64,000 nucleotides of DNA. It comes from Larix kaempferi (lineage: Eukaryota > Streptophyta > Pinopsida > Pinales > Pinaceae). The notes beneath the pieces are model-generated. The model worked only from the letters and a program-made list of their open reading frames with translations, ran no database searches and was not told where the DNA came from. The stretch spans positions 7,704,001 to 7,768,000 of the forward strand of contig BSBM01000140.1 of assembly GCA_027924585.1 (NCBI GenBank), given 5' to 3'. Positions 10,437 through 22,180 of the stretch are shown one piece after another. How positions within the stretch are numbered: the first letter of the stretch is position 1; every line of letters starts with the position of its first letter. The translations under genes and the position numbers were made by a program.

Positions 10437-12690
10437 ATGGAAAGAGAGGAGTCTTTGAAGCAAAAGCATAGGAGGTCTTCATAATCTTCTGGGGTTGGTG
10501 TTACAAGTGATAATCGAAGGTTGTCAACCTCCCCTCGGGATTCTAGTTTATTGTATAGTTCACATCGACGAGGCGAAAGGGGTACAAATGATTCCCCTAT
10601 ATCTTCTGTGGGAGAACGTCGATCTCGACCCTCTATTGGTATATGAATATCGATCTTTTAACATGTACATGTAAATTGTTTTTTTGTGTACACAAAAATT
10701 GTACTTGTGTTTAAACAAAACTTTATTTTTATTTGAAGCAGAGCATGGTTCAGAAGATGCTTGTAATTCTATAGGGAGGGAGACAGAGCAAGCGAGGGAG
10801 ACAGATGAGGGTGCAGAGCAAGGTTCTCAAGAGGCTCATCATTCTACACAAGGTGATGATGGTCGAGCTAGGACGCAATATGTTGAATTAATTGAGGGTT
10901 GTGCACCCATTACAACATATCCATCTGATCTACCTCAAGAGCTTCCATGGGAAAGTGGTGATCATCAAATGACTCTTGAAAGATGTAGATCCCACTACGG
11001 CAAGTTGGAAAATGATTTGTCTACTATGGATTTCCCTCCAGAGAGTAAACAAAGTTTGGAGATTGTTTTGGGATCATTGAAAAAATTCATTCAGGCATAT
11101 GAGAATATCGGACCAACTACAAATGGTTTTGTTGATTTGATGCGAAGACGAAAGGAACAAGTGATAGGTCCAGACAAGTGGGATGTTGTGAAGGAGAGAG
11201 TGACGAAAGAACAAGCCAAATCAATATTTAACTTCAAAGAAGGTCTAAAGCGAGAAATGTTGAAAGTGCAATATTTCAAGCATCCTGATCTTGCACATCC
11301 ACTCTATGATCGGTTTCTCGCAGCCTATGGTCGGTTTCCATGGAACGATGAGGTTTCTCAATATTTTGCTAGATTTTTTTATGCTGAGTTTTTCTTAAAT
11401 ATGAAGCCAGACTATACCGATGTTCATTCATAATTTTATGGAGTTGGAAAGGGTCAAATATATAATAGAAAAGGTGCTGTTAGAGACCCTACAACTCTTC
11501 GACCTCCACCCCAGATATCTCGGTCACCTAGGTTGGTGGCATTAAGATCAAAGATAGAGCCCACATCTCAACATGGGACAACTGCAAGGAATTTTGTTGG
11601 CGATGGTTTATCGTCAGCATTAGTTGGAGTAGATGTTGGATTGGTTCAAGAAAGGGCTCGTTCTGCTATTCGTTAAAAGTTTGTTTACAAAACTAATGAT
11701 GAGATAGATGGAATGAGCATTGAAGATCTCAGAGCATATGCCAAGGTTTGTCGCGACCTAACGGTAAATGTTATATCCAATGACACATTGAGCTTGGGAG
11801 AGGTTTGTTGATTATAATATGACTTGATCTTAATTAAATATTTTATTCATTTTGAATTGAATTTTTTGTTACATTATATAAATGATAAATTATGTTTTTT
11901 GATGTAAAGTAATAGGTACATTATGTAAATGTTTATTGGTTGCATTTTTCAAGAATGATGAATGAACATTCTTTCCATGTTTCAACTAGCGAAAATCTAG
12001 AGAATATTCGAGAGGTATATTTATTATTTACATATTTGTAATTATGTTTGAACTTGATATATATATATATTATATTTTTTTTTTGAATTTTAATTTAACT
12101 ATGCATCTTATTGTTACTTTGACTTATCCATGCAGGTTTCTTTAGATACGAACTTTATAAATGATTTACCATCTATTGTGAGCTAATGTTTTTTTAATCT
12201 TTTTGTTTTAGTTTTAAGTTAATTGGCATAGTAATTTTTTTGGTTTGTATTATGTTTTATTTATTAATACAATTTAAATTTTAGGGGGGAGATATAGGTT
12301 CTTTGCTTCATGCAGCAGATATTAGCAAGGAGGTAATTTTGTTCACACTTGAATTGATCTTTGATATAAGTTTAATATTTTAATTTTTATGGATTTAGTT
12401 AAAATTTGTTCAAGTAATTTATGAGATTTATAAATTGATTTTATACATGTTGCAGCTTGGGTCTTTTAAGTCTTTTGGAGACAAAGGGAAAACTCCTTTG
12501 GAGGATGGTGGTGGCTAAGTATTTGGAGAATTTGATGTAATTTTGTTAATAATTGAATTGTTTTTTGATATATAAGTTTAATATTTTAATTTTCTGAATT
12601 TAGTTTAAATCATTTAAATGATATTCAAAATCTTCTTATATACATGTTGCAGGGTGGGTTGAGTCCAAAGGGAGGCCCTAGTGGAGGATA
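10437..12690 (+). pseudogene. Decayed spliced gene of unknown family
   Basis: I do not recognise this protein. A first exon from the ATG at 10437 to 10638 ends at a GT. A 100-bp intron ends in AG at 10738, and the phases match exactly so the frame continues into the long exon 10739-11807. That exon encodes a hydrophilic protein with ELIEGCAPITTYPSDLPQEL, a region rich in Lys, Trp and aromatic residues (GPDKWDVVKERV, YGRFPWNDEVSQYF), and a Pro/Arg/Ser tail. Three in-frame stops, all TAA, interrupt an otherwise open frame: one in exon 1, one at 11431-11433 and one near 11675. Short exon-like pieces with GT and AG borders follow at about 11950-12015, 12136-12185, 12284-12330, 12456-12518 and 12653-12690. 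It converges on the transposase-like gene at 15163-18174 and may be its partner. Confidence 0.55.
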
Positions 12691-12949
12691 GCATGGTAGA
12701 CATTTTTTTTTTATAGCATGGTAGACATTTTTTTTGTTGATATGCATAGATTGCAAAGATTTGTTTTGGACATGTCGAGGAGATTTATTTTTGGACTAGA
12801 TACATATATGTACATTGAACTTCCATGTTCATAAGCATTTTTTGGAGGATTATATATATGTTTTTTGAACTTACATATTTTGTGAAACTTGGTTTAAATC
12901 ATCTACTTATTTTTGTTTATTTAGCATATTTGGTGTGATTTAAAGGTTT

Positions 12950-14440
12950 AGAATATGTACTTGCATGTTTAAATGAATGAATGAATATGTAAGAATGAAT
13001 ATTAAGATCAAGAATGTTAAGAACATGATAGTTTTGAATATTATGAAGTTTAGGAATGTTAAAAGAAGTTTAAAAATGGATGAACATAGGTTTAAAGTTC
13101 ATGAATGAGGAAGTTTTGATTGAAATATGAATGAATGTTAAGATTGAATATATTAAGAACACGAATGTTATCTTTGAATGTTAGGAAGTTTATGAATGTT
13201 AGAAGTTTTGATGGAAATATGAATGAACTAAGAAGTTTAAAAATGAATGTTAAGAACATGAATGTTATCTTTGAATGTCAGGAAGTTTAGGAATGTTAAA
13301 AGTTTTAATAGAAATATGGATGAACTAGAAAGCTTAGGAATGTTCTAGGAAGATTGTGAATGTTATCTAAGTTTTGATGGAAATATGGATGAACTAGGAA
13401 GTTTAAAAATGAATGTTAAGAACATGAATGTTATCTTTGAATGTTATGAAGTTTAGGAATATTAGAAGCTTTGATAGAAATACATGGATGAACTAGGAAG
13501 CTTAAAAGTGAACACATGTTGAGTTCAAATTTTAGAAATGTTAGGAAGTTTATGAATGTTTGAAGTTTTGATGAAAATATGGATGAACTAGGAAGTTTAA
13601 AAATGAATGTTAAGAACATGAATATTATCTTTGAATGTTAGGAAGTTTAGGAATGTTAGAAGTTTTGATAGAAATATGGATGAACTAGGAAGCTTAAGAA
13701 TGTTATGAAGCTTAGGAATGTTAGGAAGATTAGGAATGTTATCTAAGTTTTGATGGAATATGGATGAACTAGGAAGTTTAAAATGAATGTTAAAAACATG
13801 AATATTATCTTTGAATGTTAGAAAGTTTAGGAATGTGAGAAGTTTTGATAAAAATATGGATGAACTAGGAAGCTTAAAAGGGAACACATGTTAAGTTCAA
13901 ATTTTAGAAATGTTACGAAGTTTATGAATGTTATAAGTTTTGATGGAAATATTGATGAACTAAAAAGTCTAAAAATGAATGTTAAGAACATGAATGTTAT
14001 CTTTGAATGTTAGGAAGTTTATGAATGTTAGAAGTTTTGATAGAAATACGGACGAACTAGGAAGCTTAAAAATGAACATGTTAAGTTCAAATTTTAGGAA
14101 TTTGTTAGGAAGTTTTGATTGAAATCTGAATGTTAGGTTTAAATTTTGATAGGAATGTTAAGAATAAATATGATGGTAAGAATGGATGTTAAAGAATTTA
14201 TGATAAGGTGCAATGAATGAATGAATGTTAAGATTGAATGTCAAGAACATGATTGTTATCTTTGAATGTTAGGAAGTTTTGATAGAAATATGAATGTTAG
14301 GAAGTTTAAAAATGAATGTTACCTGAGATCAAAGTTCCAGAATTTGTTAGGAAGTTTTGATTGAAATATGAATGTTAAGAAGTTGAAAAATGAATATTAT
14401 CTGTTCAAATTTTGATATGAATTTTTAATTGATAATTCTT
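12950..14440. repeat. Satellite-like array, period ~165-195 bp
   Basis: Degenerate units contain GAACATGAATGTTATCTTTG, GGAAGTTTAGGAATGTTAGA and ATATGGATGAACTAGGAAG. The GAACATGAATGTTATC marker recurs near 13253, 13419, 13613, 13793 and 13985, so units vary from about 165 to 195 bp and are themselves built from 10-15-bp subrepeats such as GAATGTTA. I see no gene inside; the minus-strand open frames are repeat translations. Confidence 0.85.
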
Positions 14441-14460
14441 ATTTTCAATGTCTAGGTACA

Positions 14461-14722
14461 TTTGATGCGGCTGAAATCATGGAAAATGGAGAAAACGATT
14501 TTTTGTTTTTTAATCATAAGCGAAAATTAGAGGATTGTGAAGCTTGTGCTATATTAGAGCAATGATTTTAGACAACAATTTGATGAATTTTCATCGATTT
14601 GTTATAAATAATCATTCCTCTAATTTAGCATAAGCTTCACAATCCTGGAATCTTTTCTTGTGATTAAAAATCAAATGATCGTTGTCTCCATTTGCCATGA
14701 TTTCAGTTATGTGAACTTACAC
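14461..14722. repeat. Large inverted repeat with ~105-bp arms
   Basis: The arm from about 14461 to 14570 and the reverse complement of about 14612-14720 agree at roughly four of five positions, including GAAATCATGG, AATGGAGA, AACGAT, AGGATTGTGAAGCTT and the end AATGATT. The differences keep a similar peptide (EIMENGEND against EIMANGDND; EDCEACAILE against QDCEAYAKLE), so the arms look like two inverted copies of a former exon. The loop is about 40 bp. Confidence 0.8.
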
Positions 14723-15162
14723 AAGCAATATTTTAAATTAAAGATTCAGGGCAGAGAGTGGCGACAGCCATAGATCCATTATCTCATCCCTTAAGTGGTC
14801 TAATAGACATATGGGGACCCGAATAAAGTATTTCAGACAGAATTAAGACAAAAATTTTACACATTGAGGTTTTCATTACCAAATAATTTTTGAATTCAAA
14901 TTTCAACATACTAGAATACGATCATTTAAACTCTTATACTCCAATTCCTTTCAAGATCATAGACATATAAAGAAAAAAATATATTGTACACAACATTTGA
15001 TAATAACATCAACAAAACCATTGATCTATTAATTTTAAATATATAGTTTTAAAAACATTGCAATGGAATGCCGTCTTCAATTATCCGTTCATGGTCATAT
15101 TTGGACAGTTTCCATTTTTTGTTTTTTAATTGTTTTTTCGATGGAACTTGAACTAATTTTAT
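14723..15162. other. Non-coding DNA downstream of the transposase-like gene
   Basis: AT-rich with no supported gene. It lies past the 3' end of the minus-strand gene that ends at 15163. Confidence 0.45.
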
Positions 15163-18100
15163 TCAAGATGCATATACTAAATGGCTATATTGATAACATA
15201 TAACATCAGGTTCATAATCATGAAAGTAGACATAATTTTGAGTCATATGGGTCTGCTGAAAAAAATAGCCCTTTAAAATGATGGATCCTCTCTCGTATGT
15301 ATATCTGTCGTCATTGTAGTCTTCCAATAACTTCATTTTTCCTTCAATGCATCGCATCAAATAATACTTCACATTTTCATTGTTGTCTACAGGTGCAATC
15401 ATAGCAAAAACATCTCCTGTGCAAATTACAATTGATGTTAGGATTTTTAATTCAATTAAATAGACTAATATACATGTGTATACTAATATACATGTGTATA
15501 AGGTGAAGGACAAGAATGAACAATCGAAAAAACAGTGGTATTTGATCATTACCTTCTCTAACGAGATCTGAAATTCTGTCGCCATCAGATGATATTGCTA
15601 TATCTTCTGATTCTAATTCTTCTATGCTTGCTAGTGGCATTTTTCCTTTAGGATTAATCTCTGTGTGTTTTCAATGTTTTATGTAGTTGTTCGTTATGTT
15701 TTCACAAACTTCTGTAGATTCAATATTTTCAATGCAAATATGACAAAAGCATGATTGCTTTCTACTGTCAAATGCATAAATGTTTTAGAAGGCTTTTGTT
15801 TGAATAGAGTGAAAATCTCTAGTCCCTTGTATGGTGCTAGCGTCGTATGGTATTGATCTATTTATATCTTGGGCCCCAACATGCCAAAAAAACCCAGTAC
15901 ACAAATGACAAATTTTGATGTTAGGTACATACTTTTTTTAAAATTGACAATAAAATATAAATTAAAACATTTGTGTGTACATACCTGTGCATATTTTTTG
16001 ATTGTTGATTATAATCATGGTTTAGATATGATTTAAACCATTGTACAACCTTTGCAGGTGAATGGAATCGTGTAGAACTATGGTTCATTTTCCATCTTCG
16101 AAGTGCTCTTTTTACGCATGCTCCTGCACCATCATGTTCACCTTTTTCATGACCAATTTCAAAGAAATTCCAACGATGTTTAATGTTCAATGCTTTATGA
16201 AGTCGACATAACCAATAAAATGATCGCAAAGATTTAAATTGTCTGGCACATCCATCCGACCATATCCAATGCTCATTGAATTTAATGTTACGTCCCTTTA
16301 GTGAATTGTAGAAAATACTTTCAATACAATGCTGAACAAAATGTGTATCATGTGTACGATCGTCGCTGATATAAAAGTGATATTCTTTAATCACATCTCG
16401 ATTGTCATGCGTGCTTTCAATGCCATCAATATCCTATTGAGAATGTCTATATAAAACATGGACAAATATCGAAACTTGGTCAGAATGATAGTATTCACTC
16501 GGTATCTCTTTTTGTGCAACAAATGTGTAATTTTCTGCAAAATCAGCCACTGACAAAATTGTTCCTGGTGGAAAAATTTCACGAGACTGTTTGAATTGAA
16601 GGTCTTGCCATCGTGCTCTATGTGAATGCTTGGTATATTTATAAATTCCACTTTCGAATTTCTTGAGAAAATCTGTCACACCTATTTTATCTTCTCGCAA
16701 ATCAATCCTTTTGGAATGTACATCACTAGTACTTGTAATGTATTCATATCTTCTCCAATCAACGGTGACATTTGATAGTGAGTGATCAGTATCGATAGGA
16801 TATTTATTGTGGAATAAAACCAAATTTCCACAACGATTACAATGTTTTCCATTGACACATTTCTTATTATAAAATATTTCATCGTGACTTCTCTCACAAG
16901 CGTTTGAGATATGAATTCACTTATTGTGGGCGGAGGTGGTGAATTTGTCCAAAACATTTTACCAACTTCAAGAAATGTGTCGTAATATAATTGAAATTGC
17001 ACATGATAACGACAACAACATGTGTCACGGATAGTAATAGGTCTAACATACCATGGTTTTAGTTGCCCAAATGTATTTATTGACACATTAATTCCATGAT
17101 GATGTTCCTTGAATTTATTGAATAATTGTACTTGTGTCATATCCATTAAATGTTTTGGACTGCTTACATATACTCCTCGTGATACTCTTTGTTGTATTAC
17201 ACCTCTTGAATTTGGTGAAATTCGAACATATGTCAACCAATATTCCCGTACAATATCTTTAACACCTGCTCCCATTCTATCTTTGTAAGGCTATCTACAA
17301 ATAATTGCCTAGCAAGCAAGTTCATCATTTTCATCTATTTGCATTCTGAATTTGCTATGTTTGTATAATGTCTTTCTTGAGGTTCCAACTGCTTTTGCTA
17401 GCTGTGTTGTCAAACGTTTTTTTTAGTACTAGTCGAAATAATTGTTGTATGAATTGCTCTTCGTGCAGCACTGATGTCTTTCTTCCTAGATTTTTCAAAC
17501 TTTTTTATTGCATCACCTATATTTTCTATCACATTATGTTTTAATTTCGACTCTTTGATCGCCTTGTGAATACCCAATAATGATGTAGCATCTTCTAACT
17601 TCTTGGTCACTAATAAACATCTCAAAATTTGTGCTTGTCCTATTGCTGGATAATTCTTCAGAACATTATCATAAATTTTTTGAGCCTGATATCGTGCAGC
17701 ATGTATGGGTATTTTTTTCCATATTTGTTGTAATCAACGTTTTCTAACGTTTCATCATCAATAGTGAAAGTACCCATACATCAAGTTAAATTTAATTTAA
17801 AACATGTGTCCAAAAATACAATTCATTATAAAAAATGAATTTGAAAAATACATGAGATATACATACTTGTTCCAATTTCTGGTTCTTGAACTTGATCTTC
17901 AATATTGACTTCATCGACATTAGTATGTAAATCACTATTTAAATCTTCAACAATGGTTTCTTCAACTTTAATTTGTTCTTCTTGTACTTTATTTTCAATT
18001 TCCATTTCATCAACATTATCATGTAAAACTGTATTTGTATCTTCAATAATCGTTGCTTGCGTTTCTGTAAGGCTTGCTTTGTTGGCATGATATTTAAGTT

Positions 18101-18174
18101 TTTTCTTTTCTCTATTATCATCATCATCAGCACGTTTATGATCATATTTTCTTTAACGGTTTCTCTTAATGCCC
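15163..18174 (-). pseudogene. Transposase-like protein with HTH, Cys motifs and D-D-D core (decayed)
   Basis: The gene starts near the ATG at 18174 with a basic then acidic N-terminus and ends at 15163. In order it shows a helix-turn-helix-like segment (LAKAVGTSRKTLYKH, about 17350-17415), a Cys cluster RDTCCCRYH (about 17000-17035), a second Cys motif CVNGKHCNRCGN (about 16820-16865), then three acidic motifs: VADFAENY (16525-16555), WSDGCARQFK (16240-16275) and GEHDGAGACVKRAL (16100-16142). This matches, from memory, an uncharacterised RNase H-fold, transposon-associated family best known in invertebrates. Introns are indicated at about 17867, 15984 and 15418-15553, with GTATGT or GTAATG donors. 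Breaks are a TAA at codon 8, frameshifts near 17720 and 16890, and a TAG at 16435. Strand cutting and joining is inferred, not shown. Confidence 0.65.
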
Positions 18175-18284
18175 ATGATTGTTTAATCTGTACATGATAA
18201 ATTAAAGAATCATTATTTTATTGTTAAAAAACAAAATGAAGATTTAAAAATAGTTATGAAATTTATAAACACATGAACTGAAAT

Positions 18285-19470
18285 TTACTTCACCTTATCA
18301 AAATCTTGTAAGAGTATTTTGAAGAAAAAGTCTTTGGAAACAAGTTTCCTTTGAAAAGAACCTTCTTTGAATGAAATAAAAACTCTTTGACAATAAATCA
18401 CCTTTGAAAAAATCCATTGGAAAAGAATAAGAATACTTTCTAAATAAATCTTTCTTGTAAACCCACTGTCAAAAAAAAAAAAAACTTCTTTGAAAAAATA
18501 CCTAGGAAAAAGATTTCTTTGTAAAAACCCTTGCAACAAAATAATTTTTTTGCAAAAATAACTTGGGAGACTTTGAAAAAACCTCTTTTCAAAGAAATAA
18601 GAAGGAAAAATACATTTCCTTTGTAAAAATAACTTGAAATAAAATCTTATTTGCAAAAATGTCTTGGAATAAAAACTCTGTAAATGCACACTTTGGAAAG
18701 AAACATTTTCTGAAAAAACCCATTGGAAAAGAACGAGAACACTTTCTAAATAAATATTCTTTGTAAACCCACTCGAAAAAAAAAAATCCCTAGGAAAAAG
18801 ATTTCTTTGTAAAAACCCTTGCAACGAAATAATTTTTTTGCAAAAATAACTTGGGAGACTTTGAAAAAACCCCTTTTCAAAGAAATAAGAAAGAAAAATA
18901 CATCTTCTTTGTAAAAATAACTTGAAATAAAATCTTATTTGCAAAAATGCCTCAAAATAAAAACTCTATAAATGCACACTTTGGAAAGAAACATTTTCTG
19001 AAAAAACCACTTGTAAAATACTCTGTAAAAGAAACGTTTTTTGCAAAAATACTTAGAAAAAAAAATTGAAAAAACTCATTTTCAAATAAATAAGAAGGAA
19101 AAAGACAACTCCTTTGAAAAAATAACTTGAAATAAAAACTCTTTGAAATCACCATTTTGGAAAAAAAACCTATTGCAAAGAAATAAGAAATGCAAAAGCT
19201 TGGAATAAAAACATATTTTGCAAAAATGCCTTAGAAAAACATTCTTTCAATGTATTCCTTAAAAAGAAGTAACAAAAAAATACTTCATAAAAAAAGCTCT
19301 CTTTGCAAAAAAAACTCCTTAGAAAATATTTGGAAAAAAAACCCATTGCAAAGAAATAAGAAGTGTAAAAAGCTTGAAAAAAAATACTTCATAAAAAAAA
19401 CTCTCTTTGCAAAAAAAACTCCTTAGAAAATCCTTGGAAAAAAAACCATAGTGATTTTAAAGAGTGGAGG
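18285..19470. repeat. A-rich degenerate tandem repeat
   Basis: Short motifs such as CTTTGCAAAAATA and CTTGGAAAAAAAAC repeat irregularly. A higher-order unit of about 300 bp, holding CCCATTGGAAAAGAA and TTGGGAGACTTTGAAAAAAC, is present at least twice (about 18410-18700 and 18715-18990). It ends abruptly against a truncated Copia-B LTR at 19473. Minus-strand open frames here are Phe/Lys-rich repeat translations, not genes. Confidence 0.8.
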
Positions 19471-19472
19471 AG

Positions 19473-19766
19473 CTCATTCACTCACTTATCAAGCTCGCAT
19501 AGCTAAGTGAGAAAGTGGCACACATGTGGAGTAGGAGGAGTATCTGCTAGAGACATCTTATTGGGTTTGATCCTTGTGATCTTGTATTGGGGCTTATTCT
19601 ATCTCTGAGGAAGTTGCGGGGTTTTTCACCTTCTTAGTTTTCCCTGGTGAAACTCTGTGTCTCTTGTGTTCTTATTATTGTGTCTATGATTGATATGTTG
19701 TAGATATGTTGTACATGTTATTCTCTTAGATATCTTGAATGGAATGAAATTATCGAAAAATTAACA
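19473..19766 (+). repeat. Copia-B1 5' LTR, truncated
   Basis: Matches the last 294 bp of the 25558-26158 LTR and ends AATTAACA. The TATA-containing promoter part is missing, so this copy should not be transcribed from its own LTR. Confidence 0.9.
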
Positions 19767-19783
19767 TGGTATCAGAGCTGACC
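19767..19783 (+). other. Copia-B1 primer-binding site (initiator tRNA-Met)
   Basis: TGGTATCAGAGC lies directly after the LTR. It is the standard plant copia site for initiator tRNA-Met. Confidence 0.93.
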
Positions 19784-20339
19784 TAAGAAGATGGCACTGT
19801 GCAGCTGCGGAAGCTAGGGATTCTTAATTTTTGGGTTTCTCTCCACAAATCATCAAAGGCACGAGGCTATATTTACTCTCTTAGAAAGGGCACATCTTTC
19901 TATCGAGACAAAATTCAATTCTAAGCATTTTTAGTTTTTGGCACGGAAATTAGGGTTTCTTCAAAAGTTGGAATTTATGCAATCTAATACCATGGATGGA
20001 AGATCCTTTGAAAAATCAAATTTTGGAGCTTTGGATTGATCTTTTTGGTTGGGTGAAGCTCCAGAAAAATCAAACCCTAATTCAGGGTCTTGTCGAGTGA
20101 ATCTGGAAGTTTCAAAAGCAATTTTTATGGGTAAAAATTTGCAGATTTTAAATTCTGAGTATACCAGCTTGACCATCTCAGCAAGGTGCATCTTTCTATC
20201 CTTTCAAAAGTTTGAAATTCAAATTTTAAATTTTTAGGGTTTCTCTGACAAACCCTAATCTAGCTCCAGATCTCATTTTCAGCAAATCAAGTGGTAAGAC
20301 CTAATAACTTTTCTATTTCCTTTTGAATTACTCTTTAAG
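19784..20339 (+). other. Copia-B1 untranslated leader
   Basis: A leader of about 570 bp between primer-binding site and gag ATG. It has no conserved frame between the two copies, and presumably contains the packaging signal. Confidence 0.6.
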
Positions 20340-21304
20340 ATGTCTCACCACACCAAGCTTGAGGATAAGCTTGAAGGAGCTAATAACTTCCAAGCCTGGA
20401 AGTATAGGATTGGGTTAATCCTAGAAGAGAATGAGTTGGACACTTACATAAGTGAAGAGGTTCCTGTCCTAGAGGGAGAAGAAGCTAAAGCCTTACACAA
20501 GAAGAACTTGGTCAAAGCTAAGAGAATCATTATTGATTCTATCAAAGACCATCTCATACCTCATGTGTCTTCCCTAAAGACACCTAAGGATATGTTTGAC
20601 TCCTTGACCAAGTTGTTTGAAGGAAAGAACATAAATCAGAAGATGACTCTGTGGAACCAATTGAAAGGGGTAAAGCTTCAGAATGGAGAGACCATTCTAA
20701 CCTACTTTTCTAAGGTCTCTCAAATCAAGGAACAAATTGGAGCTGTGGATGAAGTAGTAGAGAATGGAGAAATTGTAATGACTACATTGAATGGCCTACC
20801 TAGGTCATGGAACTCCTTCATCCAAGGAATCTATGAAAGAAGGAAACTGATCTCTTTCAGTAGATTGTGGGAGGAATGTTCACAAGAATAAGCTAGGCTT
20901 ATGGCCTGAGAATAAAACATGGGGAATGAAGATCAATCTCTCATAGTACACACCAAGAAAGGAAAGTCCAAGAGGGAGTAATCTTATCACAAGAAAACTC
21001 CACACCATCATCATAGAGATAAGAAAGATCTAAGATGTTTTACATGTAATGAGAAGGGACACTTTTCCTCAGAATGTCCTAAGAACAAAAAGAACAACAA
21101 CAACAACTTCAATAAGAAGAGATATCATGCTCATGCTTCTAAGGATGATGAACCTCCCAAGAAGAAGACTAGAGCAAAAAGTGATTACTCATCAAGTGAA
21201 GATGAATATGTTCTAATCTCTGCTCTCACAGGTACTATCTCTCATGGATGTGATGATTGGCTTATTGATAGTGGGGCTTCCAAACACATGAATGGGTTTA
21301 AATA
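20340..21304 (+). pseudogene. Copia-B1 gag and start of protease
   Basis: Gag starts at the ATG at 20340 (MSHHTKLEDKLEGANN) and shows the UBN2-type core with FQAWKYRIGLILEEN and TLNGLPRSWNSFIQG. After 183 codons it meets a TAA, then a TGA and another TAA within 16 codons; all three are also in Copia-B2. The frame continues with a His/Lys-rich stretch, the CCHC knuckle CFTCNEKGHFSSEC (about 21039-21080) and the protease active site WLIDSGASKHM (about 21258). Another TAA lies at 21302. A normal copia gag would read through all of these. Confidence 0.9.
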
Positions 21305-22180
21305 ATCCTTTGTAGATCTACATAAACATGAGTGACCTCATAAGGTGAAACTTGGGGATGACTATCAATATCCTATCAAAGGAAGTGGTGAATCCTCCTA
21401 CAAACTAGACTCGAAGAAGTCTTTGAAAATGAAAGATGCTCTATATGTACCTGGGCTAAAGAAGAATCTCCTATACATATCATCTTTAGATGCAAAAAGA
21501 ATTAGAGTGACATTTGTGGATGGCCAAGTACTCATGTGGCCTAAGGGTAAGACCATAGATGATGCACTAGTGATTGGAGAGGAAGGGGGAGGATTGTAGA
21601 AATTAAAGGGACAACCTAAACATGCCATGGTACATGAGTCCATGGAGCCAAGTGAACTTTCACACAGAAGGCTTGCACACATGCAATATAGAGCACTACC
21701 AATTGCAAGCAAAGTAGTAGAAGGTCTTCCTAAAATCCAGTCAAAGCATGAAGGGGTTTGCAAAGGATGTGCAAAAGGAATGAACACAAAGAAAGCATTT
21801 CCAAGCAGTGAAAGAAAAGCAAAAGGAATCTCAGAAATCATCCATGCCGATGTATGCAGTCCGATGTCATCTAGTTCTCTGAGTGGGTATGTATACTATG
21901 TTTCGTTCATTGATGATTTCTCTAGGAAGACTTGGGTTTATTTCTTGAAGAATAAAGATGAAGTATTTCATAAGTTCAAGGAATTCAAAGCCTTGATAGA
22001 AAATCAAACTGATAAGAAGATCAAGACCTTTAGATCCGACAATAGCGGAGAATTCACTTCAGGTGATTTCAAGAAGCTATGCAGTGATTCGAGGGTTAAG
22101 AGGGAGTTGACTGTTCCCTACAATCCACAACAAAATGGAGTTGCAGAAAGGAACTACAACTCTATCTTCCTATGCATCTA
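21305..22180 (+). pseudogene. Copia-B1 protease end and integrase core
   Basis: The protease C-terminal half is YKLDSKKSLKMKDALYVP. A TAG lies near 21597, then the integrase zinc module (HRRLAHMQYRALP, CKGCAKG). The core has the first catalytic Asp in IIHADVCSPM, the second in FRSDNSGEF and the Glu in NPQQNGVAERN. Immediately after that Glu motif about 18-20 codons are missing compared with Copia-A, and the frame shifts into the next segment. The same deletion is in Copia-B2, so it predates the duplication. Confidence 0.9.

Noticed and set aside
18285-19155. 219-codon Phe-rich minus-strand frame
   Set aside because: It lies wholly in the A-rich degenerate repeat and has no domain.
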